Origin: Arsenophonus sp031446145
Lineage (GTDB): Bacteria; Pseudomonadota; Gammaproteobacteria; Enterobacterales; Enterobacteriaceae
DNA length: 64,000 nucleotides
Assembly (NCBI GenBank): GCA_031446145.1
Contig: CP132903.1
Span: 1 to 64,000, forward strand
Direction of reading: 5' to 3'
The notes beneath the pieces are model-generated. The model saw nothing but the letters and a program-made list of their open reading frames with translations. It ran no database searches and was not told where the DNA came from. Below are positions 37,366 to 45,274 of this stretch, piece by piece. The position numbers were made by a program, and so were the translations under genes. Numbering within the stretch: the first letter of the stretch is position 1; every line of letters begins with the position of its first letter.

Positions 37366-38435
37366 TTTTATTCCTTTTTAAGCTTTTTCAAAAAAAAGTC
37401 TGTTTTATAAAACTTTATTTTTATCTTCATCAACAAGAAAAGACGCATTCTACATTTTAATATAGAATGTAATGATAAATTTTAAATTTTGATCATATTG
37501 TTATTTTTAACACACTGTAAATTCATATATTAATATTCCTTAGTAATAATTCTTATAAACACAATGTAACTTTTATCAAAGTTTTTACAGAAAACATTCT
37601 GTTGAATGTAGAAATATTTTTTATATTATTTCAATAAAAAATATTTCTATAGAATTTTTATAAAATTATTTATTCATTTAAAATATTATTGATACGACCT
37701 AAAATAAATTACATTATTTTTAATATGACAACCATTCTATTATTACTATAATATATTAACGTTATTATAAATATAAAAAATACATGATTTAATTTGCAAA
37801 ATGAATAAAATTTTTTGTCGTTATAATATCAATTATTTTCAATATAAAGTATTAAAACAACACATTATTATAATAAAATTTTTCATAAAAAACATTACAT
37901 GAAAGGTGATTATTAAAAATATACTGAATATTATTTTCTTGTATTATATAATTTTAATATTTTTATTACAATTATAATAATTTACATAAAAAATTATGTA
38001 TTTATTATAGTAAGTAACATCACAACTTAAGAAAATCTTATATAAAATTTATAATACACTGTATTTAATTAACAATATATCGTACAGTTATAAAATATTT
38101 TTATATTACTTTCATAATAAACTATTTCATTTAAAATCTATATTTATTGCTATATTTTATAATATAGCTATAAAATTATACCTAAAATTAATATTTTTAT
38201 TATACTTGCTAAGCATAATTTTTTTCATATGTGTATTGTTTTTATTTAAAATCTCAAAAAAAAGTAATTATCTTTAATATAGGATTTATATTATTTAAAA
38301 AAATATTTAAAAAATTTTTTATATTTGCTATTTATGTTTATCCTTAAAATAAAGAATTCAATAAATATTGATACTTTTAAAAAATCAAAAACTAAAAACA
38401 GTATAATAGTTGATTTTTATTTTTTTGATTAAAAA
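37366..38435. other. 1,070-nt AT-rich spacer upstream of sucA (sdh position)
   Basis: No gene is visible. E. coli has sdhCDAB directly upstream of sucA, so this is a deletion or rearrangement point. The promoter for sucABCD should lie here. A near-perfect hairpin occurs at 37609-37649 and a small CATTCTA/TAGAATG hairpin at 37446-37469. Confidence 0.6.
37609..37649. repeat. Perfect 16-bp inverted repeat upstream of sucA
   Basis: TAGAAATATTTTTTAT (37609-37624) and ATAAAAAATATTTCTA (37634-37649) are exact inverted copies around a nine-base loop. It lies about 245 bases before the sucA start. No gene is nearby on the other side, so it could be a leader hairpin, an old terminator or a structure with no function. 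Confidence 0.5.
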
Positions 38436-39182
38436 TTACGCTGGATTAGGTATATCTATAAAACATACAGAAAAATTATAATTTTTTTCTAACCATTTTC
38501 CTAACATTTTAACACCCAATCGCTCTGTTGCATGATGACCTGCAGCATAAAAATGAATGCCCATTTCTCTTGCAATATGAATTGTTTGTTCGGAAACCTC
38601 TCCAGTAATAAAAGCATCTGCACCTGCTTCTGCTGCTGCTTGAATGAAATTCTGGCCACTACCTGTACACCAAGCAACAGTACGAATCTCCTTAACTCCA
38701 TAATCGCTAGAAACATACAAAGGTTGACGGTTTAATTTACTACTTAAACGTAACATCAAATCACAAGCAGTAATAATTTTTAAAAATTTTCCCATTGGCA
38801 CTAAAGGTAAAATATATTTATCAATCGCAACTTCTAGTAAATCTGCAAATTGGACATTGTTACCTATAACTGGATGCACATCTAAAGGTAAATGGTAACT
38901 ATACAAATTAATATCATTGCAAAGTAATGTTTTCAAACGATTTCGCTTCATATTAGTGATAATATTAGGTTCATTTTTCCAAAAATAACCATGATGAACA
39001 ATAATTGCATCTACAGATAATTTTACCCCTTCATTAAGCAATTCTTGAGATGCAGTAACACCAGTTAATATTTTTTTTACTTCTGATTTGCCTTCCACTT
39101 GTAATCCATTAGGTGCATAATCTTGATATTTATCAACATTTAGATACATATTAATCAATTTTTCTAATTCAAAATTATGCAT
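38436..39182 (-). CDS. ybgI: NIF3-family dinuclear metal protein YbgI
   Basis: YbgI belongs to the NIF3 family, a toroidal hexamer with a dinuclear metal site; it has been annotated as a GTP cyclohydrolase 1 type 2 homologue but its physiological role is unsettled. The product has 248 residues (E. coli 247). Metal-ligand segments are visible: IIVHHGYFWK, the Asp in LPLDVHPVIGN, and the C-terminal AAGHHATERLGV. In E. coli ybgI lies not far from sucABCD, so its place here is consistent with ancestral order. Confidence 0.95.
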   Translation of the reverse strand: MHNFELEKLINMYLNVDKYQDYAPNGLQVEGKSEVKKILTGVTASQELLNEGVKLSVDAIIVHHGYFWKNEPNIITNMKRNRLKTLLCNDINLYSYHLPLDVHPVIGNNVQFADLLEVAIDKYILPLVPMGKFLKIITACDLMLRLSSKLNRQPLYVSSDYGVKEIRTVAWCTGSGQNFIQAAAEAGADAFITGEVSEQTIHIAREMGIHFYAAGHHATERLGVKMLGKWLEKNYNFSVCFIDIPNPA

Positions 39183-39321
39183 GACTAATTTATCCTATTT
39201 ATGATTTTTTAAAAAAAATATTATATCTTTAATTTTTTTAAAAAATATACATGTATATTCAATTGTTATATAATTTTTTATAAAATACTTGCGCTATGTT
39301 TTCTATTAAATTATTAAATAT

Positions 39322-40953
39322 TTAATTACTAATAATTTTATTAACAATTTCAATGGCTTCTTTTTCAATAACTTTAAGATGATGGGCACTACGAAAACTT
39401 TCACAATAAATTTTATAAGCTTCTTCTGTACCAGACGGACGAACAGTAAACCAACCATAATTGGTAATTACTTTTAGACCACCAATATCAGCATTATTGC
39501 CGGGTGCTTTAGTTAATGTTTTTATAATATTATCACCTGCCAATATATTTGTAGATAACATTTTAGAAGTTAATGTGGCTAAAGATTTTTTTTGTTTATA
39601 ATTTGCCTTACATTGAATACGACTATAATTATATTCACCAAAAGTTGCGGAAAGTTCTTGATAAAGTTGTTGAGGATTTTTCCCTGTAACTGCTGTCATT
39701 TCAGCTGCTAAAAGACACAAAATAATACCATCTTTGTCTGTTGTCCAAGGTGTTCCATCAAATTTTAAAAAAGAAGCACCAGCACTCTCTTCACCAGCAA
39801 ACCCGTACTTTCCATGATATAAACCATCAACAAACCATTTAAACCCAACCGGGACTTCTACTAATTTGCGACCTAAATTATTTACTACACGATCAATCAT
39901 GGTGCTAGAAACCAAAGTCTTGCATATCGCAACATCTTTTTTCCACTTGGGGCGATGACGAAATAAATAATCAATAGCTACGACTAAATAATGATTAGAA
40001 TTCATTAATCCGTCTGGTGTTATAATACCATGACGATCATGATCAGGATCATTGGCAAATGCTAAATCAAATTTATTTCGCAAATCCAATAAACCTTTCA
40101 TCGCCCAATGGGAAGAACAATCCATACGAATGACACCATCATGATCTAAAGGCATGAAACTAAATGTTGGATCAATTTCATCATTTACTAACTCCAAATT
40201 AAGTTCGTAATAATCACTAATACGTTTCCAATAATTTATTCCTGCCCCACCTAATGGATCTACACCTATTTTTAATCCTGATTTTTTAATAGCCACCATA
40301 TCAATTACATCATTTAAAGCAATTACATAAGGCTCAACAAAATCTTTTTGATGGTAATGAGAATCTTTGATTGCTAAATGATAATTAATACGTTGAATAC
40401 CTTCTAATTGATTAGTAATTAATTGATTTGCTCGCTGCTCAATTTCTAAAGTAAGTGCCTCATCAGCTGGGCCTCCATGCGGAGAATTATATTTTATACC
40501 TCCATATTCTGGAGGATTATGTGAAGGTGTTATAAGTATACCATCGGCCTTTTTTTTATGCTTACGGTTATAATCTAATATAGCATAAGAAATAGAAGGT
40601 GTGGGTGTAAAACCTTGATCTTCTTGTGTAATAACATTAATTTTATTAGCAATCATTACTTCAATTATTGTCATAAAAGCAGGATCAGATAAAGCATGTG
40701 TATCTTTTCCAACTAGACAAGATCCAGTAATACCATGTAATTTACGCACTTCTATAATAGCCTGTACAATAGCTAAAATATGCTCTTCGTTAAAACTATG
40801 CCGAGATGGAATACCACGATGACCTGATGTACCAAATTTAACAACATGATCAGGATTTTTTATTTGAGGTTTTAATAAATAATATTGTTTGATTAATTTC
40901 TTAACATTAATCAAATCACTTGGTTGAGCAAATTGCCCAGCACGTTTATGCAT
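39322..40953 (-). CDS. pgm: Phosphoglucomutase Pgm
   Basis: Pgm interconverts glucose-1-phosphate and glucose-6-phosphate, linking glycolysis to UDP-glucose and LPS sugars. The product has 543 residues (E. coli 546). Key parts are KFGTSGHRGIPSRHSFNE, the phosphoserine loop ITPSHNPPEYGGIKY, the metal-binding loop NDPDHDRHGI, the sugar-binding GEESAGASFL and the phosphate-binding RPSGTEEAYKIY. I chose the ATG at 40953 (MHKRAGQ) because it matches the E. coli N-terminus; an in-frame TTG at 40992 adds 13 residues without homology. The ribosome binding site is weak. Confidence 0.96.
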   Translation of the reverse strand: MHKRAGQFAQPSDLINVKKLIKQYYLLKPQIKNPDHVVKFGTSGHRGIPSRHSFNEEHILAIVQAIIEVRKLHGITGSCLVGKDTHALSDPAFMTIIEVMIANKINVITQEDQGFTPTPSISYAILDYNRKHKKKADGILITPSHNPPEYGGIKYNSPHGGPADEALTLEIEQRANQLITNQLEGIQRINYHLAIKDSHYHQKDFVEPYVIALNDVIDMVAIKKSGLKIGVDPLGGAGINYWKRISDYYELNLELVNDEIDPTFSFMPLDHDGVIRMDCSSHWAMKGLLDLRNKFDLAFANDPDHDRHGIITPDGLMNSNHYLVVAIDYLFRHRPKWKKDVAICKTLVSSTMIDRVVNNLGRKLVEVPVGFKWFVDGLYHGKYGFAGEESAGASFLKFDGTPWTTDKDGIILCLLAAEMTAVTGKNPQQLYQELSATFGEYNYSRIQCKANYKQKKSLATLTSKMLSTNILAGDNIIKTLTKAPGNNADIGGLKVITNYGWFTVRPSGTEEAYKIYCESFRSAHHLKVIEKEAIEIVNKIISN

Positions 40954-41618
40954 TAATAATAATTTCTCTTCAAAGTAATATTTTATCTTCAAAAATATTT
41001 ATAACAATCTATTTATAATAAAGTATTTTATGTAAAAAATATTTAAAAATACTTTATCAATAAAACTTCATATTTAGAATAACACCAACACTTTGATATG
41101 TATAAAAAAGTATCAATATTATTAATTTTTATATTATATATTATGAATAATACATAACCTTACAAATAATTTTTTTTACTTTTAATAATCTAAAATATTA
41201 ATTATTTTATTTCTAATAAAAATTTAATATTAAATTAAATTATTACTTTTATATAATTATACACTGATATATTATTTATATTCCATTAACATAAATATTT
41301 TATAGAAAATATTGTAATAATTTTAAATTTTTAATTTTCTTAATTAATTAGATTTTCTCACTGATCTTATTAAATTATATTGATTTTCATAATCTATTTG
41401 ATAAAACATTATTTTGAATATTTATAAAAATATCAATTATTTTTTTAAAAAAATAGTTAAATGAAATCTTTTTTATTAATTTAATTTCATAAACTTAATT
41501 TATATACACAAATTATTATAAATTTAATATTTATAAAAATAATGAAATATGACATTTTCATAAATATTAAATATAATATACAATATTAATTAACTACTTA
41601 AAATATTGCAGCAACCAT
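40954..41618. other. 665-nt AT-rich spacer between pgm and gshA
   Basis: I see no gene or clear structure. The interval joins two segments that are far apart in E. coli. It also marks the place where luxS, the usual gene after gshA in E. coli, is not found. Confidence 0.6.
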
Positions 41619-43175
41619 TCATAAATATTTCTGCAAATAAACATCAAAATTTATTGTATCTTCTTTTTCCATTTTTAATTGTTCTTTAATTGAAGCATTA
41701 CGAACATTTAGAAATTCCATATCAGTAATTATTTCATAAGGTTCATTTTTTAATTCTTGATAGTAAATATTAGCTAATTTTAAACCATATTGAATAATAC
41801 CTTCTTCGATCATAAGAGGTAATAATTGCCCGGAATATGTCAATTCTGGATTTTCAATCATTACTATTAACTGAGAACAAATTTCACGATAATGACTGTT
41901 ACCACTAATATCTAAAACATTAGCAATTTTTAGTAAATCATCAAATAATTTTTTTCCAATTTTTTTTAAAGAACTTATAGATTTACCATAATTAACAGTG
42001 ATAATTTGTCCAGGTTTACGACCTTCAAGAATTACTCTGTTCCAATTTTTTTGACATTTATATAACTCCTTTTGATCCATCATAGGTGCATCCGCTAATA
42101 CACACCAAATCAAAAATAAATCAAGAAAATACATTTGTGTTTTATTAATACCAATAGCAGTAAATGGATTAAGATCCAAAGATCTAATTTCAATATATTC
42201 AATACCTCTTTTTAATAAGGCATCTGATGGCGATTCATCACCAATTGGTATTCTTTTTGGACGAATAGGTGTATATAACTCATTTTCAATTTGTAAAATA
42301 TTTGTATTAAGTTGTAAATATTTCCCATCTTTATTATACATGCCTAATTTTATAAATTCTTCTGATGGATTTTTAATTGCTTGTTTAAGATTATCAATAT
42401 AAGTAGTTAAATCATTAAAAGTAATTTTAAAATTATTTTGAAACTGATTAGTATATCCTAAATCACTCATTCTTAATGACGTTGCATAAGGCAAATAATA
42501 AGTATCTTTTGAAGTTTTTTTAAAAGGCAAATGAAGTTGTTTACCATCTAAGAAAGAACCACAAATTGCAGGTGATGCACCAAATAAATATGGAATTACC
42601 CATCCGAATCGATAATAATTACGCATCAATCTAAAATAACCATCAGAAATTTTCTTTTTAGCATCTTGAGAATCCTTAATATTAAAAAAAGCTCTCCAAA
42701 ATGGAAATGGTAAAGAAAAATTGTAATGAACACCTGCAATAATTTGCATTAGTGACCCATACCGATTCTTTAACCCCTCTCTATATAAAGTTTTAAAACG
42801 ACCAATATTAGACACACCATATTGTGCAAGTTTAATATTTTTTTGATGATCTATAAAACAAGGCATACTAATTGGCCAAATTAATTCATGCTCAAGATGA
42901 GATATTGTATAACGATGTAGATCTCTTAAAAATCTTAAGATATAGTCAATATTATTATTAGCTGGTGTGATAAATTCTAATAAAGCTTCAGCAAAATCAG
43001 TTGTGATCCATGGATGAGTTAATGCCTTTCCTAATCCATAAGGATGTGGAGATTTTGCTAATTTTCCTTCTGGTGTAATTCTTAATGTTTCACGTTCAAT
43101 GCCTCGACAAAGACCATACAAAACATTAGGATGTTCTTCTAACCATCCTATCGCTTTTGATATATTCGGGATCAA
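41619..43175 (-). CDS. gshA: Glutamate--cysteine ligase GshA (TTG start)
   Basis: GshA catalyses the first, rate-limiting step of glutathione synthesis. The product has 518 residues, the E. coli length. Conserved segments include CRGIERETLRITPEGKLA, ALTHPWITTDFAEALLEFIT, SGVHYNFS-like AGVHYNFSLPFPFW and YIEIRSLDLNPFTAIGI. The start codon is TTG at 43175, as in E. coli, with a strong GGGAGG five bases upstream, so the weak start codon has been kept. GshB is in the same window, so the pathway is complete. Confidence 0.98.
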   Translation of the reverse strand: MIPNISKAIGWLEEHPNVLYGLCRGIERETLRITPEGKLAKSPHPYGLGKALTHPWITTDFAEALLEFITPANNNIDYILRFLRDLHRYTISHLEHELIWPISMPCFIDHQKNIKLAQYGVSNIGRFKTLYREGLKNRYGSLMQIIAGVHYNFSLPFPFWRAFFNIKDSQDAKKKISDGYFRLMRNYYRFGWVIPYLFGASPAICGSFLDGKQLHLPFKKTSKDTYYLPYATSLRMSDLGYTNQFQNNFKITFNDLTTYIDNLKQAIKNPSEEFIKLGMYNKDGKYLQLNTNILQIENELYTPIRPKRIPIGDESPSDALLKRGIEYIEIRSLDLNPFTAIGINKTQMYFLDLFLIWCVLADAPMMDQKELYKCQKNWNRVILEGRKPGQIITVNYGKSISSLKKIGKKLFDDLLKIANVLDISGNSHYREICSQLIVMIENPELTYSGQLLPLMIEEGIIQYGLKLANIYYQELKNEPYEIITDMEFLNVRNASIKEQLKMEKEDTINFDVYLQKYL

Positions 43176-43180
43176 ATTGA

Positions 43181-43186
43181 CCTCCC
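43181..43186 (-). promoter_or_regulatory. Strong Shine-Dalgarno GGGAGG fixing the gshA TTG start
   Basis: On the minus strand GGGAGG ends five bases before TTG 43175. It is one of the strongest ribosome binding sites in the window and supports the non-ATG start. Confidence 0.8.
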
Positions 43187-44135
43187 GTTATTCATTTCAG
43201 TAATGTTTTTTAAAAGATTACTTTGAACTTACACAATTAAAATTATCGTTTTTTAGCAAATTAATATATTACATTAATAATTTTTATAATATAAAATATT
43301 ATTTGATAATAAAAAATAAAAAACTAATTTTTATAAAAACTTTATAATTATTTAATCTTATAAAAATACAGAAATCTAAAAATATATGATCTAACATTTT
43401 ATAAGAACTTTCGTGTAAGATTTTTTTAAACAGCAGTAATTTTATATTTAAAATTTTTATATATTTAAAATATAACAATATATACTGAATAATATTAAAT
43501 ATTTTTAAATTCTATTATTAAAATAAACATTTTACATTTTTATGCACACAAATAAATATGACTAGTATTTTTAATTAAACATAAGTAGTTAAAATAAAAT
43601 AAATTTAAATATATCTTTATTTGTTATAAATATCTTAACCTAAAAATATCAAAAATTATTGAAATATCTTATGCTAATTTTTTTTATTACTAATAGATTA
43701 TATTTTTTGTATCGATATAATAAATCATATTTTTTATGTCATATTGAGTGTATACAATTATTTTATAAGGTTTTAATTTTCTATATTAATAAATTTGAAT
43801 AAAAAATTATAAATTTTATAAATAAATCAATAATAAATAAAAAATTTTATTCTTAAAAAGAAGTTCTGCATGATATTTTAAAATTCAGCAAAAATTGAAT
43901 AACGAATTATGAATATAGAATAATGTTAGAATTATAAAATATTAAATATCATTTATTACTACAGATTTAGCATTAATAGAATTTTTTTTAAAAAATATTT
44001 TAAAAAAATATTATGATTTTTTTATGACAAAACATAAGTTTATAATAAAAACTGGAATGCAATATATAACAATAACATAAATTTTCATTATTATTTATAA
44101 TTTATACAAATATTTAATTAAACTTTATTTAAAAC
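43187..44135. other. About 950-nt AT-rich spacer between the tRNA-Arg terminator and gshA
   Basis: No gene is visible. In E. coli this interval contains yqaB, yqaA and further tRNA-Arg copies; only one tRNA-Arg copy remains here. The gshA promoter is presumably in the right-hand neighbour part of this spacer. Confidence 0.6.
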
Positions 44136-44162
44136 AAAACCCTGTATTAATTGCAGGGTTTT
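44136..44162 (-). terminator. Intrinsic terminator after the tRNA-Ser/tRNA-Arg unit
   Basis: AAAACCCTG (44136-44144) and CAGGGTTTT (44154-44162) form a perfect nine-base stem; on the minus strand a T-rich tract follows. It lies 14 bases past the tRNA-Arg 3' end. Confidence 0.88.
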
Positions 44163-44175
44163 ATGATATTTTAAG

Positions 44176-44249
44176 CGCATCCAGAAGGATTCGAACCTCC
44201 GACCGCTCGGTTCGTAGCCGAGTACTCTATCCAACTGAGCTATGGATGC
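44176..44249 (-). tRNA. argV: tRNA-Arg (ACG)
   Basis: The 74-nt cloverleaf matches E. coli argV in the anticodon arm (CTCGGCTACGAACCGAG) and D-arm, with acceptor GCATCCA/TGGATGC. The anticodon ACG is expected to become ICG and read CGU/CGC/CGA. The discriminator base is G, where E. coli has A, and no CCA is encoded (genomic CTT follows). Confidence 0.97.
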
Positions 44250-44288
44250 ATATGAAATTTTAAAATCAAATATTAAAATAAAAGAAAA

Positions 44289-44378
44289 CGGTGAGAGAGG
44301 GATTCGAACCCTCGATGCAATAATTAAATACATACTCCCTTAGCAGGGGAGCGCCTTTAACCGCTCGGCCACCTCACC
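44289..44378 (-). tRNA. serV: tRNA-Ser (GCU)
   Basis: This is a class II tRNA of 90 nt with acceptor GGTGAGG/TCTCACC, G73, anticodon loop CTGCTAA and a long variable arm. It matches E. coli serV and reads AGU/AGC. CCA is not encoded (TTT follows G73). It stands 39 bases upstream of tRNA-Arg, and both probably share one transcript ending at 44136-44162. Confidence 0.97.
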
Positions 44379-44688
44379 AAATAACATATCAATATTTATA
44401 ATTTATAATATAACTTTCATTCCAAATGGAATGTTACTTTTAAAACAAAAAAAGTCAAACAATTTTGAAAAAATTTTAATATTTAGATTATATGTACAAT
44501 AAAATAACTGCATTTAATAAAATAAAAAAAATGATGTTTTTTATTATTAAAAATTAACTACAAAATAAAAAGAGTAATTAACAAAAATATATTATATGAT
44601 ATCATAAAAATACTTAGTTAATTATTTTAGTTTATAATATAAAATAATTAATCGGTAATTATATTAATAATAATTAATTTCTTTTTTC

Positions 44689-44722
44689 AGAAAAATAACT
44701 AAATTTAAGAAAAATAACTAAA
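44689..44722. repeat. Tandem duplication of a 19-bp unit
   Basis: AGAAAAATAACTAAA occurs at 44689-44703 and again at 44708-44722, spaced by 19 bases from start to start. It is probably replication slippage in spacer DNA. Confidence 0.6.
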
Positions 44723-44862
44723 AAAGATTTTGTAGTTTTATGTAATATTTATGCTCATAATATTATAATTATAAATTATAACTATAGAAAATAAAAAATT
44801 TATCACATAAAAAATACAAGATGATCCGATAAATATTATTAACCTAAACACACCTATAAATA

Positions 44863-44880
44863 TCTAAAAAATATTTTAGA
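44863..44880 (-). terminator. AT hairpin directly after csrA
   Basis: TCTAAAA (44863-44869) and TTTTAGA (44874-44880) form a seven-base stem with a four-base loop, five bases past the csrA stop. There is only a weak T-rich tail on the minus strand. Confidence 0.4.
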
Positions 44881-44884
44881 AAAA

Positions 44885-45070
44885 TTACTGATTATTTTGT
44901 TGAGATTTTTCCGCTTGAATTCTTTGATAAATTTCTTCACGGTGAACAGAAACTTCTTTTGGTGCATTAACCCCTATACGTACCTGATTTCCTTTTACAC
45001 CTAATACTGTTACTGTTACCTCATCGCCTATCATGAGCGTTTCACCAACTCGACGAGTCAGAATAAGCAT
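44885..45070 (-). CDS. csrA: Carbon storage regulator CsrA
   Basis: CsrA is a dimeric RNA-binding regulator that controls translation and stability of many mRNAs by binding GGA motifs in leaders. The product has 61 residues, as in E. coli, and appears identical to it except at the last few residues (here SQQNNQ). The RNA-contact segments [16 protein letters not shown] and [18 protein letters not shown] are unchanged. The ribosome binding site AAGGAGCAAAGA also looks unchanged from E. coli. Such strong conservation in an otherwise drifting genome suggests active selection. I saw no CsrB/C-like RNA in this window. Confidence 0.99.
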
Positions 45071-45076
45071 TCTTTG

Positions 45077-45082
45077 CTCCTT
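45077..45082 (-). promoter_or_regulatory. Canonical Shine-Dalgarno AAGGAG of csrA
   Basis: On the minus strand AAGGAG ends six bases before the csrA ATG. It contains GGA, the core of a CsrA site, so autoregulation as in E. coli is possible. Confidence 0.75.
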
Positions 45083-45274
45083 GAAATTTTAAAGAGTCGG
45101 GTTTAGGTTTCCTTACTATTATTCATTAAACCATGAAATTATAAAGCAATGACATTCACCTAAAGTATTAATTTAAATATTTTTGTTTTACATTAAAAAT
45201 TATGTTTTTAATTAAATTATTTTAAAAAATTAAAATTATATAATTTTCAATACACGTAAACTACGGTGCTTAAC

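Larger units (their letters stand above)
44379..44884. other. 506-nt AT-rich spacer between csrA and tRNA-Ser
   Basis: No gene is visible. It holds a hairpin just after csrA and one imperfect tandem duplication at 44689-44722. It should also contain the tRNA promoter, but I could not single one out in the A/T background. Confidence 0.6.

Noticed and set aside
37446..37469. CATTCTA/TAGAATG hairpin before sucA as a specific operator
   Set aside because: The seven-base stem is short enough to arise by chance in this composition and nothing else supports it.
44689..44722. Two direct copies of AGAAAAATAACTAAA as a CRISPR-like array
   Set aside because: Only two copies with a four-base gap, no spacers and no cas genes; simple slippage explains it.
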